Shown piece after piece: positions 8,651-17,597 of a stretch of 64,000 bases of DNA. The DNA lies in contig NZ_CP090959.1 in the NCBI RefSeq assembly GCF_024138675.1, positions 3,460,001 through 3,524,000 on the forward strand, given 5' to 3'. This DNA is from Simiduia sp. 21SJ11W-1. GTDB taxonomy: Bacteria; Pseudomonadota; Gammaproteobacteria; Pseudomonadales; Cellvibrionaceae. Position 1 is the stretch's first letter. Every line of letters starts with the position of its first letter. The position numbers were made by a program, and so were the translations under genes. Under the pieces are notes generated by a model. The model worked only from the letters and a program-made list of their open reading frames with translations. It made no database searches and was not told the origin of the DNA.

Positions 8651-9469
8651 ATGGAGTCTGTACAAACCCCGGTTATTCTATCGTTCAGCCCCCACGATCC
8701 CACCGGCTGCAGCGGCACCAGCGCCGACACCGAAACCGCCGTGAGCCTGGGCTGCCACGCAGCCACAGTGATTACCGCACTCACCGCCCGCGACACCCGC
8801 GAGCTGAAAGACTTGCACCCCGTAGACCCTGCGCTACTTATCGAGCAGGCCCGTGCCCTGCTGGAAGACATGCCCATTGGCGCCGTTAAAATCGGCGAAC
8901 TGGCCTCGGTGGATCACTGCGAAACCATCCACTCAATATTGCTCGACTACCCGGGCTTACCCGTTGTGCTCGATGCCAGCGCGCAAGCGGCCAGCCTGCA
9001 CAGGCCCGGTATTATGCAGGCGCTGCAAACCCTGTTATTCCCGCAGGCGCACATCATTACCGCGCACCACCAAGACCTGCAGCACCTGGCACCGGCAGGC
9101 GACACCACCGATGCCAAAGTGCAGTTGCTACTCGACAGCGGCTGCCAGGCTTTACTGCTCACCGGTTGCCGCGAAGGCCGCCAAAGCCAGGGCGCCAGGC
9201 TCTACCGGGCCCATTGTGACGTGCAACCTTTTGCAAACCCCACAACCAGCGGCCGGCTGGAGGCCATCATGGGCGCCAACACCACTTTAAGCGCGGCGCT
9301 GGCAGCCTATTTGGCCCACGGTTGTGCCATGGAGCAGGCCGCCAAGCAGGCCCTGCAATTTACCTGGCAGAGCATCGAGTTCGCCCGGCGCGTTGGCATG
9401 GGGAAACTGGTGCCCAACCGCTTGTTCTGGGCCACTCAAGAGGCCTCCCAGCGGCGCTACAAGCACTAG
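8651..9469 (+). CDS. Diverged ThiD-like (phosphomethylpyrimidine kinase family) protein
   Basis: 272 residues, ribokinase/ThiD fold. The N-terminal HDPTGCSGTSAD and VITALTARDT match the ThiD pattern of substrate-binding motifs. The anion-hole motif expected near residue 215 (GTGC) is replaced by GANTT within MGANTTLSAALAAYLAHG, and the usual TPN(L/I)xE segment is TAHHQDL. So kinase activity on HMP or HMP-P is uncertain. In Pseudomonas a thiD-thiE pair precedes hemL; here thiE is missing. It may have become a regulator or a kinase with another substrate. Translation may be controlled by the hairpin at 8615-8643. Confidence 0.8.
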   Translation: MESVQTPVILSFSPHDPTGCSGTSADTETAVSLGCHAATVITALTARDTRELKDLHPVDPALLIEQARALLEDMPIGAVKIGELASVDHCETIHSILLDYPGLPVVLDASAQAASLHRPGIMQALQTLLFPQAHIITAHHQDLQHLAPAGDTTDAKVQLLLDSGCQALLLTGCREGRQSQGARLYRAHCDVQPFANPTTSGRLEAIMGANTTLSAALAAYLAHGCAMEQAAKQALQFTWQSIEFARRVGMGKLVPNRLFWATQEASQRRYKH

Positions 9470-9570
9470 CCCCCAACTGGCCAGCCACGCCATAAATCAG
9501 GATAATGCCCCTCTTCTGCCGGCCTTGGCCGGCGGCCCTTGTTTATCACAGACACTTCACAGGAATTTGC

Positions 9571-10851
9571 ATGAGTCGCTCGGAAACCTTGTTTCAACAG
9601 GCCCAAAACGTTATCCCCGGCGGCGTTAATTCGCCCGTACGAGCCTTTCGCGCCGTGGGCGGCACGCCGCTATTTTTCGAGCGCGCCGAGGGTGCCTACC
9701 TGTTCGACGCAGACCAGCGCCGCTACATTGACTATGTGCAATCCTGGGGCCCGATGATTCTTGGCCACGCCCACCCGCAAGTACTGGATGCCGTGATAGA
9801 GCGCGCGCGCGCAGGTTTGAGCTTTGGCGCCCCCACGGGCCTTGAAACCACTCTGGCCGAACAGGTGTGCCAGCTGGTGCCCGGCATGGACATGGTGCGC
9901 TTTGTGAACTCCGGCACCGAGGCCACCATGAGCGCCATAAGGCTTGCACGTGGTTTTACCGGGCGCGACAAAATCGTGAAATTCGAAGGCTGCTACCACG
10001 GCCACTCAGATTCCCTACTGGTTAAAGCGGGCTCAGGCGCGCTAACCATGGGCGTACCCAGCTCACCGGGCGTACCGGCGGCACTGGCCGATCACACACT
10101 CACGCTAACCTACAACGACGCCGAGGGCGTGCGCAAAGTGTTTGCCGACATGGGCGAGCAAATCGCCTGCATCATTGTTGAGCCGGTTGCCGGCAACATG
10201 AATTGTGTACCCCCTGTGCCCGGCTTTCTCGAGTGCTTGCGCGAGGTGTGTGACAAAAGCGGCGCGCTATTGATAATGGATGAAGTCATGACCGGTTTTC
10301 GCGTGGGGCTCACCGGCGCACAGGGTCACTATGGCGTAACCGGCGATCTGGTGACCCTTGGCAAAGTCATTGGTGGCGGCATGCCCGTGGGCGCGTTTGG
10401 TGGCCGGCGCGATGTGATGGAAAAAATTGCGCCGCTGGGCCCTGTGTATCAGGCAGGCACTCTCTCGGGCAACCCGGTGGCAATGGCCGCGGGCCTGAAA
10501 AATCTGGAGCTGATTTCTGAGCCCGATTTCTACCTACCACTGATGGCGCGCACCAGGCGTCTGGTGGAAGGCCTGCAAGCGGCAGCCGATGCCGCCGGCA
10601 TCCCCTTTACTACCAACCACGTAGGCACCATGTTTGGTTTCTTCTTCACAGAGGAGCCACAGGTTAGCAATTTCAGCCAGGTAATGGCCTGCAATAACGA
10701 ACGCTTCAATCGCTTTTACCACGGCATGCTGGCCGAGGGCATTTACCTGGCACCGGCAAGTTATGAAGCGGGCTTTATGTCTGCCGCGCACACAGATGCC
10801 GACATAGATGCCACCCTGGCGGCCGCCGCCAAGGTATTTAAAGACCTGTAA
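9571..10851 (+). CDS. hemL: Glutamate-1-semialdehyde 2,1-aminomutase
   Basis: 426 residues. PLP-dependent mutase that makes 5-aminolevulinate from glutamate-1-semialdehyde. The start at 9571 (MSRSETLF) has an AGGAA site directly upstream and matches family length; the frame is open further upstream to 9505 without support. The PLP lysine lies in [16 protein letters not shown] and the substrate/PLP region in [20 protein letters not shown]. The CPBP gene follows after 1 bp. Confidence 0.97.
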   Translation: MSRSETLFQQAQNVIPGGVNSPVRAFRAVGGTPLFFERAEGAYLFDADQRRYIDYVQSWGPMILGHAHPQVLDAVIERARAGLSFGAPTGLETTLAEQVCQLVPGMDMVRFVNSGTEATMSAIRLARGFTGRDKIVKFEGCYHGHSDSLLVKAGSGALTMGVPSSPGVPAALADHTLTLTYNDAEGVRKVFADMGEQIACIIVEPVAGNMNCVPPVPGFLECLREVCDKSGALLIMDEVMTGFRVGLTGAQGHYGVTGDLVTLGKVIGGGMPVGAFGGRRDVMEKIAPLGPVYQAGTLSGNPVAMAAGLKNLELISEPDFYLPLMARTRRLVEGLQAAADAAGIPFTTNHVGTMFGFFFTEEPQVSNFSQVMACNNERFNRFYHGMLAEGIYLAPASYEAGFMSAAHTDADIDATLAAAAKVFKDL

Positions 10852-10852
10852 C

Positions 10853-11488
10853 GTGAACCGGCAAGCGCGCTGGCTGGAGTTGGTTCTACTCTTTGCGCTC
10901 TTGCCGCTGGCGGGGCTCGTGCTGCAAAATCATTTGCAGCAATGGTTGCTGCCATGCCTGTGTGTGCTTGCCGCGCTGTGCCTGGCACTGATGCTGCGCG
11001 ATGCGCACTTCAAGCGTTTTCGGTTAGTAAACGGTAAAAATATTCTGCCCGCGCTCTGGCGCCGGCGCTCGGTATTTAGCCTGGGCCTGGCCGCCAGTGC
11101 CCTGCTCTATGTCACCGCAAGCGAAAGCCACTGGTTTTACCTGCCCACCCAAGACACCAACAACTGGCTCCTGCTATTGGTGATCTACCCTTTGTTTTCT
11201 GTTGTGCCCCAAGAGCTTATTTACCGCACCTTTTTCTTTCACCGCTATAAAAAAATCATTCCCAGGAAGTCCACCCGTGCGTGGCTCTCGGCCTTTGCCT
11301 TTGCCTGGGCGCATATTATTTACGGCAACCTTGCAGCCATTGCCCTGGCCTTTGCAGGCGGCCTGTTATTTGCCTTTACCTATGCGAAGTTCCGCTCAAC
11401 CCTGGCGTGCGTGGTTGAACACAGCCTGTGGGGGCTATGGCTATTCAGTTTTGGACTGGGCGGCTACCTAGACAGCGCGCAACTTTAG
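10853..11488 (+). CDS. CPBP-family intramembrane protease-like protein
   Basis: 211 residues starting at a GTG two bases after the hemL stop, so probably translationally coupled. Six or so hydrophobic helices. The CPBP motif 1 appears as PQELIYRTFF, that is QExxxR where the family usually has EExxxR, and motif 2/3 histidine is in FAWAHIIYGN. Family knowledge: Abi/CAAX-type membrane proteases, some of which protect against bacteriocins. The altered first glutamate leaves the catalytic state open. Another, longer frame start at 10808 would overlap hemL and lacks support. Confidence 0.8.
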   Translation: MNRQARWLELVLLFALLPLAGLVLQNHLQQWLLPCLCVLAALCLALMLRDAHFKRFRLVNGKNILPALWRRRSVFSLGLAASALLYVTASESHWFYLPTQDTNNWLLLLVIYPLFSVVPQELIYRTFFFHRYKKIIPRKSTRAWLSAFAFAWAHIIYGNLAAIALAFAGGLLFAFTYAKFRSTLACVVEHSLWGLWLFSFGLGGYLDSAQL

Positions 11489-11598
11489 GCGGGCTTCACA
11501 TAGCGCGATGCAATGCCGCACACGCCAAGTGTGCCAAATACAGTGCGGGCGTTAAGTAAAGGAGTAGGAATTAAGTGTAACTGCCAAGGCGCTGAGCG

Positions 11599-11955
11599 CT
11601 ACTTGGCGGCAAGGCGTGCAACTAACAGCGCAATAATATCCAGTGCCTTGGGTGAGGCATCAATAATCTGGCAGCCCGCCCAAAAACCGGCAGCGCCATC
11701 TTCGCCAGCTTCCGCCGAGCGCACCCACAGGCAATCAACCCCGAGCGCCAGCTCTCCGGTGCTCGCCAAATTTTGCGGCAGCGTCAGGCGCAGCTGGTAG
11801 AGCTTATCTTCGGCCAGCTCTACCTTGCCAATCATCATCAAACCTTCGGCATGAATATTCACCAAGCGGCCAAGATGCTCGTCGGTTTGGGCATCCCAAA
11901 TATCAAGCGGCTCGGCAATGTCGTGCCGCTTGAGCTTGCGCTGGTTACTCGTCAT
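11599..11955 (-). CDS. Small PilZ-domain protein
   Basis: 118 residues, essentially one PilZ domain. The c-di-GMP motif RxxxR is visible as RKLKRHD at residues 6-12, but the second motif, usually (D/N)xSxxG, reads NIHAEG, with His for Ser. Binding of c-di-GMP is therefore plausible but not certain. The start overlaps the end of the DUF1631 gene by 11 bp, so the two are coupled in translation. In other proteobacteria DUF1631 proteins are also genetically linked to PilZ proteins. Confidence 0.85.
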   Translation of the reverse strand: MTSNQRKLKRHDIAEPLDIWDAQTDEHLGRLVNIHAEGLMMIGKVELAEDKLYQLRLTLPQNLASTGELALGVDCLWVRSAEAGEDGAAGFWAGCQIIDASPKALDIIALLVARLAAK

Positions 11956-14452
11956 CGGCTTTGCCCTCTGCGGCCTTGGAGTTCAAGCTGTGGAAAATAT
12001 TTTCCAGTGCTCGCTCAAAGAAAGGCTTGGTGGAGCCGGCAATCACTTTGGCGGTGCCGCCAAGCATTTCACGCGCAAGCTCCAGGCCGGATTTCATGGC
12101 GACTTTTTTACCCATTTGATCTACCAGCATATAGTGCAAGGTTTTCGAGTTGTACCAGGCAACCTTCAAGCGTTTGCCCGATTCAAATTCAAACCAGGTG
12201 CCGAATTCGATCATCTTCAGGTTGTCTACCATGCGCTCTTCTTCAGGCGTGGGTTTGTCTTTGCCGAAATCTGTGTGGCCTGCCTTTTCTGCTGCCATGG
12301 TTTCAAGCTTGTCGCGCATAGGCGCAGGCGCCGGGTCTGCCTTTTTACTTTGCAGGGCAAGTTTTTGCAGTGACACCAAGGCTTCAATGAGTTTTTTGCC
12401 TTTGGCCTGGTCATAGCCAATGGTTTCAAAGCCGGTTTCGATGACATCCATCAGGCTATCGTGCAAATCCATTTGGCGGGCGCGATCAGCGCTGCCCTCT
12501 TTCGGTTCAATACTCCAGAGAATATCGTCAACCGCCGAGAGCGCACGCGTCCAGCTTTCGGAATCGTCGCCATAGCGCAGCAGCACAAAGGCCAAATAAT
12601 CAGACCATGGCTGCAGCAGTAGCAACAGCACAGCAGAAGGCAATTCCAGGTTGTCGGTGCGGGTGCGCACCTCCTGGTTCACCCGAATTTTCACCTCACG
12701 CAGTTTTTCTTCACCCTGCACCTTTTCCATGGCGCGGCGTTCCATCAACTCCTGACGGCGCGCAATTTTTTTGGTGTAAGAGGAGAACTCAAGCAGGAGC
12801 TCGGCAAACAGGCGCACATCGTTTTTAAATTCTTCCAGCACCCGCGATACGATAGATTTGATTTTCGGGTAAATCTCGTACTGGGAAGTGCCGTCGTTCG
12901 ATACCCACTGGGCACCGGCCTCGGCCAAATTGTTTAACAACAAACGCGCGGGGTGTTCGGTTTCTTCAAAGAAATCTTTGTCGATGAATGCAAGTTTCAA
13001 AAACGGCGTGTGCAAATAGCTCAACAAGGCTTTTACGGAATCGGGCAGGTTATCGTCTGAGAGCATGTACTCAAACAACATACCCACCAGATCAATGGTG
13101 TGCAGGTCTTCGCCATCTACCGCGCCATCTTCGCTTTGCTCGCGCAGCCTTTGGGTTAGGTCGCGCTCCACCTGCGCAATCATGGCCGGCTGCAACGGCT
13201 CTATGGCGCCATCGTCGGTTTGCATAAACTGGCGCGTTACCGCAGTGGCCTGGGTTTGCAGATTTTGCAGCGCGCTCACCAGCTGTTGGTTTGAATAGAC
13301 CACGGCCTGACGCACGGCGGCACCTTGGGCGGCGGCATCAGAGACCGACTGGGGCACCTGGCCAGGCGCCTGGCCCTGCGGCATGGGTTGTGCGCCGGCC
13401 ATGGGCGCGCCCGACATTGGCGCGGCACCAGTGGGCGCGCCTGCGTGAACCTGGCCTGCGCCCATTTGCGACTGCAGGCCGCGAATCGCGCCCACTAAGT
13501 CTGCCTGATATTGCTGGGTGGGCAGATTGGGGTTGGGGGCTTGCGCCGGGCCGTGTGAAACCGGTGAGGTGAAGCCCGGAATGCGCCCCATGCCAGCCCC
13601 TGGCTGACCGGGCATAGCTTGCTGGCCCGGCATGGGCTCTAGCGCACCGCCTTGGGCGATGATTTCATCTTCAATGCCGTCGAAGCCTTCAACGAAATCT
13701 ACCGGCGCCTCTTGAGCGCCGGCGCCTGCACCCGCGCCTTGGGCGCCGGGCACGTAATTTAAATTGGGCAGAATGCCTGCATCTACGAAGTAGGCGTTAA
13801 GCTCGCCCATCAAATCGCCAATGGCGGGCATAAAGTGCTGGTCGAATTGCTTGTAGGCAATGATTTTTGATTTGGTATCCAGCTCTACTTTGCGCAGCGC
13901 CTTGCGCATGGACTCACAAAACTGCACGGGCGAAACAGGGTTGGCCTTGTCTTCTACTTTTTCACCGCCGTTTAGCATGGCAAAGCGCTGGTTCAATGCC
14001 CATAACGCTTCGGCCACCTGCGCTTCATGCCGGCGGGTGATAGAGGCAATGGCAATGGTTTCTTCAAGGTCGGCGTTATCTACCAGCGAGAGCATGTCGC
14101 CGGAGTACTTTTCTTCACCGGTTTCGGTGCTCAGGGTTTTGTTTTTGAATTTGATAAACCCCTCGCCCAGGTAGCCGCAAAAATAGCGCTCCAGCAGCTC
14201 TTGGTTTTCGGTAAATTCGCGCAGAGCCTCGTTGGCTTTTGAACGCTCCTGATCGGTTTTGGCCTCGCTCACCTGCTGGCTCATGGCCTCGGCCAGGTAC
14301 TTGGCAAACACAGCGAACTGGTTGCGACTGGCCTCAACGGTGATTTTCTGGCACGACTTCAGTCGCTCAATTACGCTGGCATCAGCTGAATTTTTCAATG
14401 TTTGTGGGCCCGATTTGCTCGTCTTAGGTGCGTTTTTTTGGGTGACATCCAT
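11945..14452 (-). CDS. DUF1631 family protein with C-terminal PilZ-like region
   Basis: 835 residues, cytoplasmic, no signal or membrane segments. Residues 1-240 and 400-700 are helical. The segment at about 255-400 is a Gly/Ala/Pro/Gln-rich linker of low complexity. The last 100 residues (WFEFESGKRLKVAWYNS onward) have the strand pattern of a PilZ-type barrel but lack the RxxxR signature. The family's role is unknown; linkage to PilZ proteins suggests c-di-GMP signalling. It lies upstream of, and overlaps, a small PilZ gene. Confidence 0.88.
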   Translation of the reverse strand: MDVTQKNAPKTSKSGPQTLKNSADASVIERLKSCQKITVEASRNQFAVFAKYLAEAMSQQVSEAKTDQERSKANEALREFTENQELLERYFCGYLGEGFIKFKNKTLSTETGEEKYSGDMLSLVDNADLEETIAIASITRRHEAQVAEALWALNQRFAMLNGGEKVEDKANPVSPVQFCESMRKALRKVELDTKSKIIAYKQFDQHFMPAIGDLMGELNAYFVDAGILPNLNYVPGAQGAGAGAGAQEAPVDFVEGFDGIEDEIIAQGGALEPMPGQQAMPGQPGAGMGRIPGFTSPVSHGPAQAPNPNLPTQQYQADLVGAIRGLQSQMGAGQVHAGAPTGAAPMSGAPMAGAQPMPQGQAPGQVPQSVSDAAAQGAAVRQAVVYSNQQLVSALQNLQTQATAVTRQFMQTDDGAIEPLQPAMIAQVERDLTQRLREQSEDGAVDGEDLHTIDLVGMLFEYMLSDDNLPDSVKALLSYLHTPFLKLAFIDKDFFEETEHPARLLLNNLAEAGAQWVSNDGTSQYEIYPKIKSIVSRVLEEFKNDVRLFAELLLEFSSYTKKIARRQELMERRAMEKVQGEEKLREVKIRVNQEVRTRTDNLELPSAVLLLLLQPWSDYLAFVLLRYGDDSESWTRALSAVDDILWSIEPKEGSADRARQMDLHDSLMDVIETGFETIGYDQAKGKKLIEALVSLQKLALQSKKADPAPAPMRDKLETMAAEKAGHTDFGKDKPTPEEERMVDNLKMIEFGTWFEFESGKRLKVAWYNSKTLHYMLVDQMGKKVAMKSGLELAREMLGGTAKVIAGSTKPFFERALENIFHSLNSKAAEGKADDE

Positions 14453-14473
14453 GCGCTTAAAACCCTGATCTTT

Positions 14474-14501
14474 ATTGTAGTCAAGAAATTGCTTTGGCCA
14501 A
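14474..14501 (-). promoter_or_regulatory. Putative sigma70 promoter of the DUF1631 gene
   Basis: Read on the minus strand: -35 TTGGCC (14501-14496), 16 bp, -10 TACAAT (14479-14474), 22 bp before the ATG. Both hexamers are reasonable matches. Confidence 0.4.
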
Positions 14502-14591
14502 GGAAGGCCAGCACAGGCCCGCGTGGCGAGGGGCTTGTACGGTTGTGCATACTAACACTGGCCGCCCATGCGGGATACGTAGCCAAATGGC

Positions 14592-15071
14592 CTACTCCCG
14601 GGCCAATTGCTCGAGTTCCGCGCGCAACAGCGGGTTGTCGCCCACATAGCGCAACCCCAGGCGGGCAAAATTGCGGGCCTGGGCGCTTACACCCTGCTGG
14701 GCGTAGGCCTGGGCAATGAGGTAATAGAGGTTTGCCGAGTAACGATTCAGCCGCAAGCCTCGCTCGGCGGTATCGATGGCAGCCCCATACTGGCCTTCGG
14801 CCAACTGCTGGCGGGCCCGGCGCTCAAGCCGGGCGATTGCTTCGTGCTGCTCGCGCGGCACCTCGGCCGAGGGATTCGGCCGGGCCTCGCTCGTGCCTGC
14901 ACCCTGTACTGTGCCGGGCTCGGCTGTGCCCACATCTGCGGGCAATTGCGGCTCATACCCAGGCGCGGTGTCGGTGCGCGCATCTTCCACCGGCGGCACC
15001 GTGGTGGTGGTTGAGGCACACCCCACCAGTAACAACATTCCAGAGAGGCCAAGCCAACGCACTACTGCCAT
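14592..15071 (-). CDS. TPR-containing lipoprotein
   Basis: 159 residues. The start at 15071 is preferred because a GGTGGA site sits 7 bp before it; it begins inside the last codons of mrcB (10-bp overlap). Signal peptide ends in the lipobox LLVGC, so the mature protein begins with a lipidated cysteine. Residues 85-159 contain about two tetratricopeptide units (YGAAIDTAERGL, YYLIAQAYAQQG). Downstream of mrcB in relatives a similar lipoprotein is seen; by analogy with LpoB it could act on PBP1b, but the TPR fold is closer to LpoA-type proteins, so this is only a guess. Confidence 0.82.
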   Translation of the reverse strand: MAVVRWLGLSGMLLLVGCASTTTTVPPVEDARTDTAPGYEPQLPADVGTAEPGTVQGAGTSEARPNPSAEVPREQHEAIARLERRARQQLAEGQYGAAIDTAERGLRLNRYSANLYYLIAQAYAQQGVSAQARNFARLGLRYVGDNPLLRAELEQLARE

Positions 15072-17392
15072 AGGGATTTCCACCAATGTTTTAAGGGGTG
15101 CTCAAGGTAGCGGCAAGGTGCCTGGCCCGTGGGCGCCTGGCCCTCGGTAAACGGCAACAGGCGTGCGCCTTCGCAGTTTTCGCCCGAGGCCTGCCCCGTG
15201 CGGCTATCTACCCAGTGTAGTTTCACGCCCGGCGGCGCCGGTGCATCCAGGCCGCGGGTATTTAAGCCAGCCATTATACGTGACCAGATAGGCAGCGCAC
15301 CGGTGGCGCCGGTGAGGGGTGTGGTGCCGTTATCGTCGCGCCCCACCCAGGTCACCGCCAGGTGCTCGCCACTGAAGCCTGCAAACCAGCTGTCGCGCTG
15401 ATCGTTGGTGGTGCCGGTTTTGCCAGCCACATCCAGAGATTCGGGCAGATAGCGGTAGGCCCCTTTACCTGTGCCTTCGCGCATCACCGCGCGCAGGCCA
15501 TATTGCAATTGATACACGGCCGCCGCAGGCAGGCGCGCCTCAACCGCCAAGGGGTAGCGGTTGAGTGGCTGCCCCTCTTTGGTAGTCACTGCGGCAATGG
15601 CGCGCAGGGGTGAGTAGAAGCCATCGGCGGCAAGGGTGTGGTAGCGCTCGGCAACTTCTATAGGTGCCATGCCCACCGCACCCAGCAACATGGCGGGCAC
15701 CATAGGTACCTCGCTCTCGGCGCCCAATTGATTAAGGGTATTGGCCACATTGCGCAGGCCCAGCTGCATACCCAAACGCGCAGCCGCCTGGTTGTAAGAT
15801 TTTGCCAGCGCCTCAAACAAGGGCACCTGGCCGTGGCTTTCGCGGCCGTAATTTTGCGGTGCCCACTCGCCATCTGGGCCAGCTACGCGCACGGGCTCAT
15901 CGCTTATCAGGGTGGCAAGCTGGTAGTGCGCAGGCTGCATAAGCGCCGTTAGATACACCGCCGGTTTTACCAGCGAACCTATTTGCCGGCGGGCATCCAG
16001 CGCGCGGTTAAAGCCTGCCACCGAGGGGTTGCGATCGCCCGCCAGTGCCAGCACCTCACCGCTGCCCACGCGCACCACAAGTGCTGCGCCCTGCAGGCTG
16101 CCCTTATCGAGCTTATACCCGGCTTCGGTACTGGCCAGCTGGCCGCTCAGGGTTTGCTCAACGTGTGCCTGCATTTGCAGATCGAGGGTGGTGAAAATAT
16201 TGAGGCCTTCAGATTGCAGGTCTGCGGCTTGGTAATCGCGGGTGAGCTGGCGCTTAACCAAATCAATAAAGTTGGCGTAGCGGGTAACCGGTTCGCTGTT
16301 TTGCGCGGCAATGCGCAGCGGCCGCTGACGGTATTGGTGGTATTGGGGCTCGGTTATAAGCTTGGCATCGCGCATAACCCCCAGCACCAAATCACGCCGG
16401 CCCTTGGCGCGCGCAGGCGAGCGCCAGGGGTTGTAGTAAGAGGCACCTTTAACCAAGCCCACCAGCAGCGCCACCTGATCGGGCGAAAGTTCATTGAGCG
16501 GGCGCCTGAAATAGTGCTGTGAGGCCAGCGCAAAACCGTGAATGGATTTCGCCCCCTGCTGGCCCAAATACACTTCATTGAGGTAGGTTTCCAGAATTTC
16601 GGCCTTGGAGTAATGCACCTCAAGCAACACCGCCATCACCGCCTCTAACCCCTTGCGGGTAAGGCTGCGCTCGGCTGTGAGGTAGAAGTTTTTTACCAGC
16701 TGCTGGGTGAGCGTGCTGCCGCCCTGGGTCACGCCACCGGCGCGCACATTGGCCATAAAGGCCCGTGCAATGCCCCGCAAAGACACGCCATGGTGCTCTA
16801 GAAAATGCCGGTCTTCCACCGCCAATAGGGTTTCGCCAAGCAAAGGCGGAATATCTGCCAGGCGCACTAACTGCCTGTCTTCCAGGTGCGCGGGGTAGAT
16901 GCCGCCAATTTGCTCTGGCTCCAGGCGCAGGAAATCTGCATCGCCCGTACCGGGCACGAGCCGTTTAACCACGCCATCACGCAGCTCCATTTGCCATTGT
17001 GTGGCCGGGCTTGCGCCATCCCAAAACTGAAAACCGCGGGTGGCAATGGCGTATCGCAGGGCAGCCCCCACACGCTCGCGGCTGAACTGGCCAGGGCCAG
17101 ACAACTGCATTACCGGCTGGTAGCCCAAGCGTTTTAGCTGCGCCTCCAAGCGCTCTTGAGTGACGGCACTGCCCTGGTAGAGCGCCATCGGCTCTGCGTA
17201 CACCCTGGCCGGCAGCGCCCACTTTTTACCATCGAACTTGGCGCGCACCTGGTAGTCTATTACCACCAACCCCACCAAGCCCAAAAGGCTTGCAAGCAGC
17301 ACCAGGCGCACAAACCAGGCTCGCCAGCTAAGGCGGCCCTTGTGCGCGGGTTTACGGGTTCGTTTTTTGGAAGTTGCAGTACGTTTGGCCAT
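15062..17392 (-). CDS. mrcB: Penicillin-binding protein 1B (bifunctional)
   Basis: 776 residues. Basic cytoplasmic tail, one membrane helix (about 27-48), UB2H domain (about 60-150), GT51 glycosyltransferase with catalytic Glu193 in AVEDRHFLEHHG, then a transpeptidase with SxxK in GSLVKPAVY, SYN in KSYNQAA and KTGTT. It polymerises lipid II and cross-links peptides. There is no visible Shine-Dalgarno, and a TACACT hexamer lies only 9 bp before the ATG, suggesting a very short or absent leader. The TPR lipoprotein gene overlaps its 3' end. Confidence 0.96.
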   Translation of the reverse strand: MAKRTATSKKRTRKPAHKGRLSWRAWFVRLVLLASLLGLVGLVVIDYQVRAKFDGKKWALPARVYAEPMALYQGSAVTQERLEAQLKRLGYQPVMQLSGPGQFSRERVGAALRYAIATRGFQFWDGASPATQWQMELRDGVVKRLVPGTGDADFLRLEPEQIGGIYPAHLEDRQLVRLADIPPLLGETLLAVEDRHFLEHHGVSLRGIARAFMANVRAGGVTQGGSTLTQQLVKNFYLTAERSLTRKGLEAVMAVLLEVHYSKAEILETYLNEVYLGQQGAKSIHGFALASQHYFRRPLNELSPDQVALLVGLVKGASYYNPWRSPARAKGRRDLVLGVMRDAKLITEPQYHQYRQRPLRIAAQNSEPVTRYANFIDLVKRQLTRDYQAADLQSEGLNIFTTLDLQMQAHVEQTLSGQLASTEAGYKLDKGSLQGAALVVRVGSGEVLALAGDRNPSVAGFNRALDARRQIGSLVKPAVYLTALMQPAHYQLATLISDEPVRVAGPDGEWAPQNYGRESHGQVPLFEALAKSYNQAAARLGMQLGLRNVANTLNQLGAESEVPMVPAMLLGAVGMAPIEVAERYHTLAADGFYSPLRAIAAVTTKEGQPLNRYPLAVEARLPAAAVYQLQYGLRAVMREGTGKGAYRYLPESLDVAGKTGTTNDQRDSWFAGFSGEHLAVTWVGRDDNGTTPLTGATGALPIWSRIMAGLNTRGLDAPAPPGVKLHWVDSRTGQASGENCEGARLLPFTEGQAPTGQAPCRYLEHPLKHWWKSLWQ

Positions 17393-17400
17393 GGCGCGCT

Positions 17401-17428
17401 AGTGTAGCCAGCTGCCCGTAAACTACAA
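17401..17428 (-). promoter_or_regulatory. Putative mrcB promoter (near-leaderless)
   Basis: Minus strand: -35 TTGTAG (17428-17423), 16 bp, -10 TACACT (17406-17401). Transcription would begin about 2 nt before the mrcB ATG at 17392. Confidence 0.35.
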
Positions 17429-17548
17429 CTGCCACATCATCCGGCCTGCGCGAACGGGGGCTTTTAAACACACCTAAAATTAAGTGCAATTTAAGTGTGC
17501 CGTTCAGTTGCCCGGGGCCTGCCCCTTCCCTAGAGTAATTCTGGTCAC

Positions 17549-17563
17549 ACAAGCTACGCTTGT
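17549..17563. promoter_or_regulatory. 15-bp dyad, possible operator of allantoicase genes
   Basis: ACAAGC-TAC-GCTTGT is a perfect 6-bp inverted repeat with 3-bp spacer, 34 bp before the alc ATG. Two direct copies of TTAAGTG lie about 55-70 bp further upstream. The regulator is unknown. Confidence 0.4.
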
Positions 17564-17597
17564 ACCCAATGCACACAACCCGAATAAGCCCGCACCC

